From contig JANVCC010000077.1 in NCBI GenBank assembly GCA_025345505.1, forward strand, positions 5,805,794 through 5,869,793: a stretch of DNA of 64,000 bases, written 5' to 3'. This document shows, piece after piece, positions 1-14,039 of the stretch. A program made the position numbers and the translations under genes. Position 1 is the first letter of the stretch; every line of letters begins with the position of its first letter. This DNA is from Todiramphus chloris collaris (taxonomy: Eukaryota; Chordata; Aves; Coraciiformes; Alcedinidae). The notes under the pieces were generated by a model. It did not search any database, had not been told where the DNA came from, and saw nothing but the letters and a program-made list of their open reading frames with translations.

Positions 1-496
1 CTCTACACATCACTGGTGAGGCCACATCTGGAGTGCTGTTTCTAGGTCTGAGCTCTCCAGTACAAGACATTGACTTACCGGAGTGAGTGCAACAGAGGGA
101 CCTAAGCAGAATTAAGGGGCTGGAGTATCTTTCATATGAGGAGACGCTGAGAAAGCTGACACTGTTCAACCTGGAGAAGAGAAGGCTCAGGAGGAGCTTA
201 TCAATGTGTATAAATAGTTGATGTGTTGAAACAAAGAAGAGGGAGCCAGACTCTTCTCAGTGACGCCTAGTGACAGGACCAGAGGCAGTAGGCACAAATT
301 AAAACCTGTGAATTTCCATCAGAACACAAGAGAAGGATTTTGTGCTGTGGGAATACTCAAGCACTGAAATAGGTAGCCCAAAGCGATTGTAGAGTCTCTG
401 TCTGTGAAGAACTGAAAATCGGGTGGGCATGATCCTGCCTCTAGGTGAGATGATCTCAAGAGCTCTCTTTCCACCTCAGTCATTCTGTGATTCTGG
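1..496 (+). mobile_element. CR1 LINE, 3' fragment, cut by window start
   Basis: The start (gtgaggccacatctggagtg), the block around 150-195 (atgaggagacgctgagaaag, then caacctggagaagagaaggc) and the 3' end at 481-495 (cattctgtgattctg) follow the known avian CR1 3' region in order. CR1 is a non-LTR retrotransposon that moves by target-primed reverse transcription and usually leaves 5'-truncated copies. Only the distal ORF2/3'UTR part is present, with many indels and stops, so it is an old, inactive copy. It is sense on the + strand and may extend beyond base 1. The open frames inside it are not genes. Confidence 0.9.
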
Positions 497-3400
497 GAGG
501 AAGAGGAGCTGGAGGTGACAACCCTCAAGTTATATATTCTGTTTGTGTGGTGTCTTTTCACAATTATGTACATGTGTGTTGCTTAGTGTAATGAAACTGG
601 ATGATTTTCACCTCTAGAATAAGTGACATTTGGGTCTTTCATATTACCTTAATCAGCAAAAATACATATACTATTTTAACCTGCCCCTGTGATCATCTAA
701 GGATTAATCTGACATCACATAACTAATTTAATGCAATTTCACATTACCATTCCTGAAACTTACCATGATAAATTGGAAGCCTTTTTCCTGTTTGCATCTC
801 TAAATTGATAAGCCCTTTCATCTTATGTACAGTTGTTCGTACAAGCTGAGATCTGTTGCAAGGTCTGACTTCTTCCTTTGAGCAATGCCATTGATTCGTG
901 GGCTTCAGTGGTGTCTGAACAGGATGCCACTTATGTCACCATCTCTAAGACACAATCCAACACTGACTGTCAGGCTTTCATAGTTTGTTGGCTATCATTT
1001 GTTGATACTGAGGGTCCTTAAATCTGTACAGAAACCTCCTGAAGGACTAAGCAAAGCTTTTAGTATCTGGTAATGTGTTCCATAGCACTCAAGGCCTACT
1101 GTGAAAGAGTAGAATGTTATTCTATACATTCATATGGTTATGTTGGAAATTCAGCAAGCATTTGAGCAGCTGATTTGGTAAACCAGTAAGTTCATCAGAG
1201 CATTTGCTTTTTAATTGCCTGAGTTGTATGGCAAAAGCATAAATTAGGGGAATCTCCCAGGACATACAGGGAAACCACTGGCTGTTCAAATTTTGTGCAG
1301 CTGTTGTTTGCACCAAGTAGGGGAAGTTTTAATAACGGCTGATAACACTGCAAAGTACGCTCATCTGCTTTTTTAATCAAAATACTGTTTTAAGAAATAT
1401 TTCTCATTTTGGTATTTGTTATCATCTGCTTTGCTGGTAAGGAGCAGAGAAACAAGTTTGAAGCCTGGTTAGCAGGCATTTCCAATACCACTCGTTTTGA
1501 CACTAGAGAGCTCAGTATTGTTAATTTCAGGTTATTTAGTCTGACCATGTAGCCTCAGAATATGAGAAATATTTTTCAAATGCATTTGAAATTGCTGGTT
1601 TCACTTGAAAGGAGAGTCTGTTGAGTTAATCCTGGTTAATCAGAAATTTTTTCCTATTTTGGAGAGGGAGATTCTCTAATTCCATTCTCTATACTTGGAT
1701 TTCCACAGCATCAAATTGAATTCTAGAATTTCCTTATTTTGCCTGCAGAGTGTAGCATAGGAAGGTATCCCCTTCTTTGTGGAGTCTTAGATATGTTTAC
1801 TCAGGCAGGAGTATTCTGAATGAGGAGTAGTTTAAAAGGCTTCCTTCATCTTCAGAGATAAAATTGGCATGCAAATGTAAAACACTGTCAAGGAGAACCA
1901 TTGTCATCTGCAATTGAACTGCTTTTGGTAAGTTGTTGTTAACTGCCAGATACTTTCTAGGGAAAAAAAAAATCCTGATGTTCATAATACAGACTTTACC
2001 TTGTTTCATGACAATGTAAGACAGAGATGCAGCCGTTGAATGCTGTCCAGGCTTTCATGGCAAAACTATATTGCAGATGGGGTTTTATTTCTTTTTTTTC
2101 ATTCATGAACTTCAGGTATTTCTGTAGCTTTTGGTGCATGTGAATTGAGAACAAGTGTTGAGCTTGCCTCTGTGAGTGATGATTATTGGATATTACGCTG
2201 TGTCTCTGAATATCTCTCAAGTATCTGTGCTACTTGAGTAGTTTGAAGTCTGTGGGCAGTAGATCTAGATCTTTGCACTGAATCTGAAAGTTTTGTCTTG
2301 GTTTGTTTTTACGTCCCTTTTATAATACATAAACATGGTCGTGTAAAGAAAAGAAATCAAAGGAAGAAGAACTCTTGCTCTATTTACAGAATATCCTTTT
2401 GCATCTCAACTTTAAGTTAAAATGTTTTTTCCAATCCTCTTTACTTTTGTGAATCCCAGGAATATATAATTCTGAAACAGCTAATGAAGAAATATCTCTG
2501 AGCAAGAGACACAACATCTTACTTCCCACCCTTGTGTGACGTGAATTATTCTCGGTACTAAGGGGTTCCAGCAAATTTCAGTGGCTTTCACCTATTGTAA
2601 TGAACTACAGTCAAACCTCCCTTTCTGAACTGAGCCATAAATATATAATGTAATGTAGTGGTAGCCTAGCTGACAGGCAGATGGTCAAACGCGCCCCAAA
2701 ATATTGACTCTCTTCTAGGTGGAAAGCAAATGAGAATCTCATTAGACAAAGAGATGTGTTTTCTTCTTTAGAAATTATAGTAATTATTGTCTTATCTGGA
2801 TGCACAACTGAGTGAAAGTAAAGTGAACAGATCAGTGAAAGTGTATTAAGAAATGCTTATAGACGGCTTGTAAAAGCAGGAGTCTTCAATGACTTTAGCA
2901 TGAACAGGGAACTATTTTGAAACCGCTCCAGTAGATGTCTTGCCATGTATGAGTAATGGAATTTGAGGTATGAGCACATTGTCCACAGCAGCATGCCACA
3001 GATTTAAATACCCAGCTCCTTTGCTGATGGAGCAACCTGAACCACACTCACCTGCCCTGAAGGACAATCTCCCCTCATATTTCATGGGGTGGTTGTGCTG
3101 TTCAGGTGTCATAAACAAAATGCACATCAGAGATGGCATAAAGTATGTGAAACCATAAAATTTAAAATAAGTATATCCACTAGACTGATTCCATTCCATT
3201 ACAGTTGCAAGAGCTGGAGATTGGCTTTTCTGGTAGACAATATATTAAGTGTTGCTATGATCGAACTAAAAAGTGCTTGTTCAGCTTAGAAAGAATTTAA
3301 ATGGCTCTAATGTCCAACGCTACTTAAATAAAATAACAAAGTCTAATGCTACATGTACGGCTACACTAGACTAGTGGAAAGGGTGTGGCTTCTTTTGTGT

Positions 3401-4019
3401 TCTTATTTTGTATAATTAATTTTATTGCATTAGTTAATATCACTTGGACCTTCACACCCCTGTATTCCAATTACATTTGAGCTCCAAGTAACTAAGACTA
3501 GGGAAATAAAAACCAAGTTTTGAAAACCAGAACCTTGCTTCTAGTGCCCCTTGCTTTTAATAAAAAAATCTATTCCTGTCCCAGATATTTACACTTAATA
3601 TCCACCTGTTTCATCTCTAATGAATTATTTATACATGTATATGTGAATACTGTATGTAAAACCTTTCATTAGAGAAAGAGGGCTTCTGAGTTCTGGAGCA
3701 TATACCAATATCTCCTCCTCAGGTGTTTCTTTGATATGCCAGAACATCTTTCTACTGAAATCTTAATCCAAAGTTTCTGCAGTGAAACGAGTTTTTACGC
3801 AGTTTCCAGTCACCATCAGAGAGCTTTTTCGTGATCCCTGTTTCTTCTGCTAGCAACAGTATTTCATGTTTCATATATAATTTTTTTTTCTTTGCTGGCT
3901 GATTTCTATTAAAATTTGTTTATTGTTTCAGAAATTCATTTTGAAGTGGCATATTGAATTCCTACATCTCTAAGCCCTCTGCCCTTCTTCGTAGTCCAGG
4001 CTTTAAAGGGGGGAGGAGG
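497..4019. other. Non-coding stretch, nothing recognised
   Basis: This is AT-rich single-copy-looking sequence. All open frames are under 100 codons, in mixed frames and strands, with no splice-site pattern or domain that I recognise. I see no repeat family here. It is most simply intergenic or intronic DNA. Confidence 0.6.
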
Positions 4020-4500
4020 AAGAAATAGGGAGAGATTTTTGTTTCTGACATGTCAGGCCTCTGGAGTATCCCAGCTGCATGGTCGTGGAGGGGAAAATAC
4101 GTTCAGGTAGTGCTGCTGATGCTTTGTAACAAAGAGTCAGAGTCAGCACTGAGAGGGCATGGAGCGAGCAAACTCCTCAGTTTCCATTCCTCAGTGTTTT
4201 ACAGTGCAGTTGTTGATACCAGCAAAGTGCTTTTTACACCTTCAGTCTGCATATTGTTTGCTAGTTCCTTGCTTCTCCAATCACTGAGCTGCTCCCTCTG
4301 GCTTCATAACTGCCACCTCCTTCCTCCTGGCCCTCCCATCGTCCTTCCCCCCCTCTCACCAGCCTTCCCAGCTCTGACCTTCCTAATTCTAGATACAGAT
4401 TTCTCTTGAATACTTTGTCTCAATCCAGATACTCCTGTACATATTTAATCAAATTCTGGCACCATCCCCATTTTCCTTAGCTCTCTGTGTTTCCTCTTGA
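4020..4500. other. Pyrimidine-rich non-coding stretch with a 119-codon open frame
   Basis: Bases about 4255-4500 are strongly C/T-rich on the + strand, including a C run at 4346-4353. The open frame at 4050-4409 (+) reads through this biased sequence as leucine/proline/serine-rich peptide. It has no recognisable domain, no evident splice structure and no coding signature, so I do not call it a gene. Confidence 0.5.
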
Positions 4501-6991
4501 AGATTCGATTCAGCAGCAGTATGGGCTTGTGGTCATGAAAAGTTTACCGAGGAACCCACCTAAACTTGTCTGGTAGTGTTCCAAGTCCGTTCCCTCTTGT
4601 CAGTGGCCCTATGCATTTGTGTGTGTTGTCTTAGATGCAGTATACAGATTTTCTTTTTGTAGTATATTCGTATATTTACAAATGTGCTTACCAAAAAGGA
4701 AATGGTGAATTTGCATTATTTAAGTATTGTCCTCTAACTGCTGCAGAGTACCAAAGAATATACTTTTCGAACTACTTTTTTTGAAGAGATGAGAAACTTA
4801 ATTTATAGAGTTTTTCACAGCTTATCTTTCAGGTACTCAGCACCTTTCAACAGGGATTCCAATAAAATGAATGCTTATCTTTCACCTCAGTAGGTTTGGG
4901 ATTATACCATTAATGCAGCAAATACGGAATACAAAATCTGTTCAGTTGTATGGATTTGCAAAGGTATATTAGGAAAAATAGTGATTCAAATTGGGCTATT
5001 TTTTTCCCCTGTTCTGGGAGAAGTTCCAGGTTGTTTTAATGTTCACTAATATGCAGGAATTCATTGCTGTGCCACATATCATGGGACAACTCAACTTCAG
5101 TCATGTTAAGAACTGGCATCCAGTACAAGTAAGTTTGTTTAAGAATGATTTTTGGATGAGCAAAACATTGCAATAGCTTCTTAAAGATACTTCATTATAT
5201 GTAATAGAAATGTAGTTTTCAGATTGAGAATTTTTATTCCATATTAGAATGCTGGAAATATTTTCTTTCAGATATCAGAAACTTTATGCTTAACTACTTC
5301 CCATGTGTATTCCAGACAAATAATCATAGCAGCTGAAATTTGTATCTATTTTCACAAATACCTTGCACTTTTCATAGAATACATGTGAATATTATTAATA
5401 TCTGAATTACTATTAACTGAATTCAGAAGATAACTTTTAAAACATTCTTCCACAAGCACTGTACTGTACCACCTCTATGGTGTAGACTGTTCTACAGGAA
5501 ATAACCTCTTAATGAATCACTGAAAACAGCCTTTCAGCATAATCTCCTTTGGTGCTGACCCTCTTTCTCTAATGCATTTACTGGTATAAGATGGTATGCA
5601 CCGATGAAGATATTCATTGTAGCTTATTCCTAAGGCCATAGCAAAGTTTTTGAAGATTTGTTGTCCTAATTAAAGTGTGAAGATTTCAAGTCAAGGTATG
5701 TGGTTGTATTTTTGGTCTGAAGTTACTCTACCTCCTTTCAATTCTGAAGTTACTTCGCTTCTGGGAAGTTTCCCCCTGTGATAGTATTTCAGAGTTTGTT
5801 GTTGAGTTCTGAGCAGGTAAGTCAAATGAAAGAAGGATAAAAAATTAATAAATAAGTAATAGTAGCTTGTTTCTAGCGCTCTGAGTAAACTCTTCAAAAT
5901 GCCTTGATTTGGCAAAGGTATAATGGAAGAAGAAGACCAGTTTGTCTTTCCTCTCTCTCTCTATTCTTTCCTCATTTGCACAGTGCTCTCAGCCACCATG
6001 CTTAGGTGTCTCTGGGAGATGTCAGAATTTTATCGAATGTAGGTTGTCCAGTCAACCCGTTGCAACAGGTGGGGAAAAAGAGTGAGCTCATGCCTATAGC
6101 AAGGAAACATTCAACTTGCATTGGCCTGAGAAGCTCTCTTGATCAGGTTTCATATTCTCCCTGAGAAAAATGAGTTGTAGAGAACTTGTCCAAAAAGAGA
6201 AGCTGGTTGGGAACTGCTGGTTAGCCTTTAATGGGCAGAGTTCAAATACTGATATATTGTCCTTTGGCACCCTTCCCTTCTACTCATGATTTCTTCTCCC
6301 TATCCTATACCACAGCCATTTCATTTGAACTTTCACCAAGTTTCACCATAAATTGATTTCAAGTGTTACTGGCTTGGCAATGACAGTCAACGGACTACAA
6401 CCTTTAAAAGAGCACAGCTGAATAGAATTCCAAGTCCACCTTCTGACCTTCAAATATATTAATACCCTGTTAATTTAATTACTTCATTTGGTTATTTCAT
6501 TATCCATTGAACATAAGCTGTATATTAATTTAAGAAGCAGACTTTGGTGAGGTGGTATTTTTTGTGCCTAAGTAAATGACATGATTTTCCATAGGTTTTA
6601 ACAGATTTTTCACTACAGGGGTACAGCTGAATTTCTACAGCATGAGGTCTTGTTGGGCAGAGACTCTTTGTATTACAACTTACATGAAGAAGAAAAGTTT
6701 ATGAGCTTAGACTTGACAAAATAAAATTCACCCTAGGTTGTTTTTTTTTCATATTTCTTCTTTGAAGCCTTCTACCTCTACTTCCTGTCAGGCTAACAGC
6801 ATTTTCCCCCAATTGCACTAAAGAACAAAGTTTAACATGAAAAAATTTATCTGTATTGAACGTGCTTTTCTAGGTAAAGTCAGTATCAAAAGGGTTTTCA
6901 TGGTCGATCCTCTTTCAAGTGCCGTATTTTGCCCTTTTACAATTTAGGACTGAAGAGTTATAGTTACACAAATATATTTTTTGGTTGGGTT

Positions 6992-7013
6992 TCGGGTTTT
7001 TTTTTTTTTTTTT
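6992..7013. repeat. Poly-T run
   Basis: An almost pure T run follows a T/G-rich stretch (ggttgggtttcggg). It is a simple low-complexity sequence with no sign of being the tail of a retroposed gene. Confidence 0.85.
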
Positions 7014-9017
7014 GGTAGAAGTACAGGGAGGGAAAAGCCCAAGCTTTTATCCTGAAGTGAGGTATAGAAGGAAAGGATTGACAAACATTGTTTTCACTCC
7101 AGTATGGAATGATTGAAGAGCAGTTTATCTAAGCCATACCATATAGCTTTGTGCTAATGAATTTACTACCCTGCTTATGGAGTATATTTTCTTCTGTAAC
7201 TACCGCCATTTATAATCCAACAAATTATCAAACTGTTGCCTGTGCAAGTTTAATAAGTGTTGAGTATTATATTAACTTGGTCCGGTTGCAGTTGAAATGG
7301 CTGCTTGTGCAATGTTTGCCAGGTGAGCACATCACCCCTGATTTTTGCAATTCATACTGGCCTTCCAAGTCTCTATTTTTAAATTAAAACTTTGTTGGTT
7401 TTCAGTTGGATTCGGTTTTCACTGTCTTGGTTTTGAACAGTGAACTTTATCTCATTTATCATTCACATACATGCTGGGAAAGAGAGGTGGTCTTATTTTG
7501 CTTAGTACATTTCCAGAAGGGTTTGCAAGATAAGAACTTGTGTCTGTGAATGAGGTCAAGTTCAGAGTTAATGGTGTCTGAATCTAGGTATCATGAGTAG
7601 CTATTTGTTGTGGTTTGCATTCCTGTGAAATAAATCATACAATTTACATTGTGTATCTTGTGAAGGTAAACACTGGTGCAAAGGTAATCTCTTACATCTG
7701 CTTGGCTGGTCTCTACTATCATAAACTTTTCCATACTTGTGGCCTCTGTGACTCTATAAATGTGAAGCTTGTTGAATGTTCGTGTATTTGGGGATTTGGT
7801 TCCTGTGTAGCTCTTTTGCAGGATCTAGACACTCAACCTGCAAAACAGTAAGATGAAGAGGATTGTTCAGTCTTTGCTTTTTTCATTATTCGCATAGATG
7901 CAGTAATTCTATGTTTTTACTACATATGCCTTGAAAATATTAATCTGATTTTTATAATTGAGTATTGTAGGATTTCCATGTGTTGAATGTCTTGGCACTT
8001 GACTGATATGATAATTGTCTGGAATGCCATCTTGAGAAATTTTGTGAAAATGATTGATTATATTTCCTTTACTCCTTATGTAAGTGCTTTTTCTATTTTA
8101 GTGCTGTATTTTTCATTGGTGAAATATCAAGTAAAGAAGTGTCAAGAATAAAATGAAGATACCACATTTTCTTTTTTTCATTGTTTTCATATGTAAAAAT
8201 TAACTGCTTTCAATTTTATGGTATATATTTTAAATACAGTCTAGAGATGACAATATTTTCTTAAAGTAGTTTAAAATGGTGAATCAGAGTCTTGCTCAAA
8301 TGTTAATCAGTCAAGTGGATTGGTGCATACACCATAAAATATTCTACACAACAAAAACTCTAACATCAGCATAAGCTTTGTAAATATGGCACGTACTAGA
8401 TTAAGTATTTACCGTAAGTATTTATAATAGAGTAAATGTTAACGCTGTCCCTAATTATTTTATCATTCCAGTTTATTGTATGAAAAGTTATTGTCTTAAT
8501 TATTTTAGATTCTAAATAATTCAGCAGATGAATTAAAAAAAAAAAAAGTTACTTTCTTAGACTGTTTCATGGTATGTTGAGAAGTAGATTAGTGGCTATA
8601 AAATGAGCAAGTCTGCTCTGCTGTCTTAAGTTCATGTAAAAATGGGATAGGATGAAACTTCAGCGAAAAAATATTCAGGATCAAATATAACAAGTTATGG
8701 AGCTGCAGTTAGGATTTATTGTCTTTCTGAATTAATTAAGGAAATAAGGTACTGAAATCAGATAGAAGAAAGCAATACTTGATTGTAGACCTGTTTTACC
8801 ATTTCCTGAAGTAACTTCTAAATATCTGCCCCACAGAAGTGGAAATGACACTAAGTTTGGAACATAAATTCAGCAGTTGTAAATGTAAAATATACTTGGC
8901 TAAACTTTACTGCTTTCCCCATACTGATGAAATTTTTGAGTCATTTTGTTTAGCTATTAAAACAATGAAATAATGTGAACTTCCTTTTTCAAGAAAGTTA
9001 CTTCAAATTCAAAATTT

Positions 9018-9036
9018 AAAAAAAAAAAAAAAAAAA
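9018..9036. repeat. Poly-A run
   Basis: A 19-base A run is followed by gaagaagac. No processed pseudogene or SINE body is recognisable upstream, so it is annotated as simple repeat only. Confidence 0.85.
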
Positions 9037-12000
9037 GAAGAAGACTATTCTATAAGGTATGCAGCCCTTAAAGAAATATATAGAGGTATAGCATATTGTT
9101 GTGACTAGCCAGAAAGGACAAAACTGAGTTTGAAAGGTTTTCCTTTGGTAGTAATTGCCATGTTTTAATGGCTATGCAAACACAGCGAATGTTTTACTAA
9201 GAAAATAATTTAAACTAGTGGTTCAAAATAAGATTGAGGGTAGTTACATAATTGCTATTTTTTACTTCTGAATTAAATCAAATGTGTATTTCTGTGTGAT
9301 TGTAAGGAGCAGTGCTTACGATTTTACTTAGTTTTCCTCTTTAGATATATAGTTATTTGTATAAGCATATTTCATAAAATGTTTGAAAAGCTTAGACTAT
9401 AACAAACAAAACCTTTTATTCATCTGTAATGATCTGCATAACACCCTTGTACCGTTATATATATGTTATCTGGGAATTACTGTGTTTTGGTAGCAAATTA
9501 ATATTTGTATATTTATTTCATAAATTTATGAAATTTGAAACAACATTTTGATACAGGCAGGTGAAATACTGAAGTAATGCTGGAAATAGCTTTATATTAT
9601 CTCCCCTGTTGTGATGAATCTTTGCTTGCTCAAGGACTAGAAGAAAGGTCCAGGTACCAAAAATGGATGACCTGTGTTTTCACTATTACCTGAGTATTAA
9701 CAGGTTTAGTTCAGTACAATTTGTGGACTGTTAGTCTTTCTGTTACAGCTTCTTCATGCATAAAATAACATTTGTTCCCTTTTTCCAAGTGTGCACTGGA
9801 GCTTCATTGACATTTGTCTGTATAAATTATCAAGAGACTAATTGCTTACTTCTGATTTTCCTTCAGAGGTGTGAATGCTTTAGTAGCAAACTACAAATTG
9901 GAAGAAAACTCTGGTTTTACAAGGGCCTGATCCAGAGTTCATTGGAGGCAGTAGGAAATGTTCTCTTGTTTTTGATGGAGATCACATTGTAAAGAATGTG
10001 GACTTTTTGATTTTTCTTATGCCTCAACTGTTATTTAGCTGCTTCTTTTCTTATATCCTTTCTTCTAATTTGCTAAAATATGTTAATGTCCATGTGATAT
10101 TGCATAGCCTCTAAAACTGATTCAGTTTTGGTGTTGGGAAATAACACCATGAATGACGAATCTGTACTTGGGAGACATTAAGTTCATAACTGAAGATACA
10201 GTTCCTGAAGCCAGTACTTTTAGATTAATATAAGATTTTGAGTGTTTGAAAACTGTTTGAAAATGATCCAAGTAGACTCTATTCTTAACTTTTAATGTTT
10301 TGGGGTTTTTGTATCGTGTCAAATACAGTGCTTTCTTATCTCCAAAGATTAAATTTGCCCATTTTGCCTATGTAATATTTATATATGGACAGGAAATAGA
10401 AGTCAGTATCCAGATTTGTTGACCCCTGAGATATAATATTGACCTTAGCAAGTATTAACTTCTTAGATCAATAAATGCTGTTATTGACCTCAAAGAAAAA
10501 TCAATAGCAGCTTGTTAATTTGCAAACTATGACTGCAAGAAAATGGTACACATTTTGTTCTTCATTATCACCTATTTATATCTATATTTTAGCGCCTTCA
10601 GTTTTTCCACCTAGAGATCATCATGTCAAAACATTTCAGTCCTGGCTGTTAGAAGGTTGGGTAGACAGGCATTATACATTATGGAATAATTGATGAGCAG
10701 TACATGTTATTTCCCATATCTCATGAAAATAATACCCTGAACAGTTGTATATCACCTGTGTTGTTTTCCTTTTTTTGGTAGTCCAGTACATTTCATTTCA
10801 TTTTCTCTGGTGCGCTTCATCAAAACATAGCGTAAGAGTACTGTGTTTTAGCTGCCAAAAGAATATTTCTACTTGAATAATAAGGGGGATGAAAGACTGA
10901 CTACTGGAAACGAGGAGACTGAAAGTGATCACTATAAATATTGTAATTAATATACGGTAGATTTTTCCTATTTGCATAGGGATGACAGGTTTCTAGGCAA
11001 GAATCTGCTCTGCAGCAGACTGAAATATAACTATGTGACTATATAACAAAGAAAAAAGTTTTAAATGACAAAATATTGGTAGAGAGGTGGTGTTTTTTAT
11101 CATAGAAGGTTTTGTGTATAAACACTGAAATGTCAGGTTTTACATAGTCTGAAATGCCTAAAAAATGCCTATTCCTGAAATTCAAATGTCATAACAATTC
11201 TTCTGCATATATATCACTTTGATATTTAAACTTAAAAACCTCATAAATGATTTAATATTACTTTGGCCTTGTTATGATCTGACTGCCAAAAAAGGCAGAG
11301 ACTGATTTTTATCTGGTCTGGAGAGTAGTGTTTTCATTCACAGAAGACAAAGCACAAGTCTGTCAGCCTTTTACAGTTATTAATTCTATCTGATACATCT
11401 GCAGTGATCTCAGCAAACTGATTGCTATGTTTAGAAAACTTTTCCTTCATCAAATGACAGTATGAGAGGTATTTAAATGCAAAAATAAGCAATAGTTTAA
11501 TTTTTACAGTAACTGGAAGTGAATGCAGGTTTTTTGCTATTTTGATGGCTATATGGTTTTGCCCTTTAATGTCCTGAGCTCCCAGAACCTTCATTTGTGC
11601 ATCCATATTATCCTCTTGAGAGACAAAGTCAATGATATTATACTCATTCTGTAGATAGGCAGACTAAACCATAATGAGGTTCAATTTAAACACAAAAACA
11701 AACAGCAACAGGAAGAAAAAAAAAAAAGGAAGCACCATCTAGATTAATCTCTGAGGTTTAGATAAATGAGGCTGGTACAGATCTGCAAAGATGTTTGCGG
11801 TGATGATGCAGTATCTTTTCTGTCTTACAGAAGAAGTCCTGAATGGTGAGGAAAGGGCCGTATGTATAAGACTATATCGACATCTGAAGTAGTAGAAACA
11901 GTGTCCCTGATTCTCTTTGATGTTTTGAGTAATCTTTGAGTAACCAAGGAGTTTGGATCCTTCTGCAAGAGACTGAAACAGAAGCGATGGGGGAACATTG

Positions 12001-13756
12001 TCAGATTTGGGGAGGATGGAAAGTACATGGTCACACTGCAAGCGTAGAGAGATCGCGTCAGTTTTACAATTTAGGATTCTCTCTTTTCAGCCCACACAGA
12101 TTGCGGAGCAGCACCCACATATCCAAAGTACCAAATTGGCCGTTGTCTATCAGAATTGTAATAGTAGAACTGAGGATAAAGTCTGAGGCAGGCGGACAGA
12201 TTCTTGATTATGAGCCAAGTGTGGCTCCTTGGCTCTTCAGACCACTGATTTTTCAACCTGGAAGTTACCTAGTCTGCTCAGGAGTACTGTGCTACAGTGG
12301 CTGAATCTCAACATGACCAGGTCTCAGGATTATAGGAGGTGGTGGTGCTGACAGTTCTCATGCTGCCTTAATGGCTGTCTGGCACCCGGTGAATTCTCTG
12401 CACTGGAAGCATTGTCTTTAAAGTGTATTGGAGTTCAAGAAAAAGCCTTATGAATCCAAACTCCTAGTCCTCTGCCACTAACATCTAATACTTTACGTTC
12501 CCTTTCAGTGTTCTCCATACTCACTAGAACTGTTTACTTAACTAATGAGAAGCTCTTAGGAGTGATTCTAGGTCTAACTCACCCAGAAGAGAAGGAAATA
12601 ATCCACAATGTTTTAATTTTTGTAAAGTCTTGTTCAGAATCCTGCTTATGCTGTATGTCAGAAGGAGCTGTGTTTATAACTATAAAATCACTGAATTTAA
12701 CTTCTTAATAGATGTCACTGACAGCAGAGTTACCGATTTCCATAATTGAAACGTTTTGAGATTTTGCACTAATGGTCAGTGGGGCACAAGCTCATAATGT
12801 TATGAGATGAGATGTTCTGCTTAGCCTCTTTGTGATTTACTTTTACTCTCCACATTTGGCTTTATTAAGGGAATTTTCCATTTACTTCCTATTTTGGGAA
12901 AAACTATCTACGTTATTAAAGTATATAAAATATTTGATGTCATAAAATGGATCTATTTTAGTTTGATAAACTAGAAATATGCTGCACTGTGAGGGTCATA
13001 GCTTATAATACATTCTGTTAGTACTTTTTCATTATTCTATATTAGGAGATTAGTGAAAAATAAGCTCTATCAATTAAGTTTTATTGCAAAATTATCTTCA
13101 GATGTACAGCAGTGAAGATGATATTGAGTGATAACACTAGAGTGGATTTTGTATAAAGCAATTACAGCTTGAAAACCACAATCTGAATGAAAATATTGCT
13201 CAGGGTTTTTTGTAATCTAGCATTAGTACCAAAAAATTCTTCCTTTTGAAAGTGGTTAAATTACCTCTATTAAACACAAGACATTCCTAGATGTTCATGT
13301 GTGCTATTGACTGAAAAATGCGTTACTGATACCTGGTTTCAGTCCTTGTGCTTTGGCAAGTCTGTCAGGTACATATAAGCATATGGTTCCGTCTCTTAAG
13401 ATGATTCTCTGTTCATAATACTACCATGTTTTCTTAAAATATTACTTTCTTATATGAACAACAGTTCTTATTCCATAAATTATTTTATTTAGATTCATTT
13501 TTATGCTACAATTTTATTTTTTTTTGTTTTATTCTTAAAAGCAACTCTGAGAGAAGAAGCAAGACTTTTTCACAGTAGAATGTAGTCCATAGAGCCACAT
13601 ACATTTCCTTGACGTGTTATTCAGGAGTTTACAGTGCCCTAAGCTTTGCAAAATGAATTCCAGGAACTTAAGAATTGAATTGTTTAATTCTGCTCATAAT
13701 GAATGAAATCTATCTGAATTGTCAGGTCTTTCCTGTCATAGCATTCCATTCTGTCA

Positions 13757-13773
13757 TCCCACCAAAGGTGGGA
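13757..13773. repeat. Short perfect inverted repeat (7-bp arms)
   Basis: The arms tcccacc and ggtggga are perfect reverse complements separated by aaa. Flanking ctgtca and cag can extend the pairing with a 2-nt bulge. It could be a small hairpin or chance; nothing nearby suggests a non-coding RNA. Confidence 0.4.
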
Positions 13774-14039
13774 CAGGCAGCACCTCAAAACACATAAAGG
13801 ACTTCGATAATTTAGAAAAACAAATCAAATTGTTCAAGAGCTGCAAAGCATTTCGTGTCTATTTCTGGCTCAGGGAATTTTGCGTGTAGCATTCTCTACT
13901 TGTTTTGGAATAGCATACTTTAAAATGTTTTACTTAGTGCATGTACAAGAGACATAGCTCTTTAAAACCCCCAATTTGAAATAAACTGAATAGTACCTTA
14001 AGGAAGGTCAGATAATTTTAGAAGTGTATCAGTTGTACT

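Larger units (their letters stand above)
4501..13740. other. Long repeat-poor non-coding stretch
   Basis: These 9 kb contain only homopolymer runs (T at about 6997-7013, A at 8534-8547 and 9018-9036, A at 11,717-11,728) and short open frames. No transposon family, exon or RNA gene could be recognised. A cluster of overlapping 60-122 codon frames at 11,739-12,304 has fewer stops than its surroundings but matches nothing I know. Confidence 0.55.

Noticed and set aside
4050..4409. 119-codon frame with hydrophobic, proline-rich peptide
   Set aside because: The open frame follows from strong C/T bias of the strand; no domain, no homolog recognised, no splice structure.
9000..9040. Poly-A run as the tail of a retroposed gene
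   Set aside because: The sequence upstream shows no AATAAA-bearing gene body or similarity to any known mRNA or SINE.
11714..12304. Processed pseudogene on the - strand
   Set aside because: The A run at 11,717-11,728 lies at the wrong end and on the wrong strand to be a poly-A tail for - strand frames, and no parent protein is recognised.
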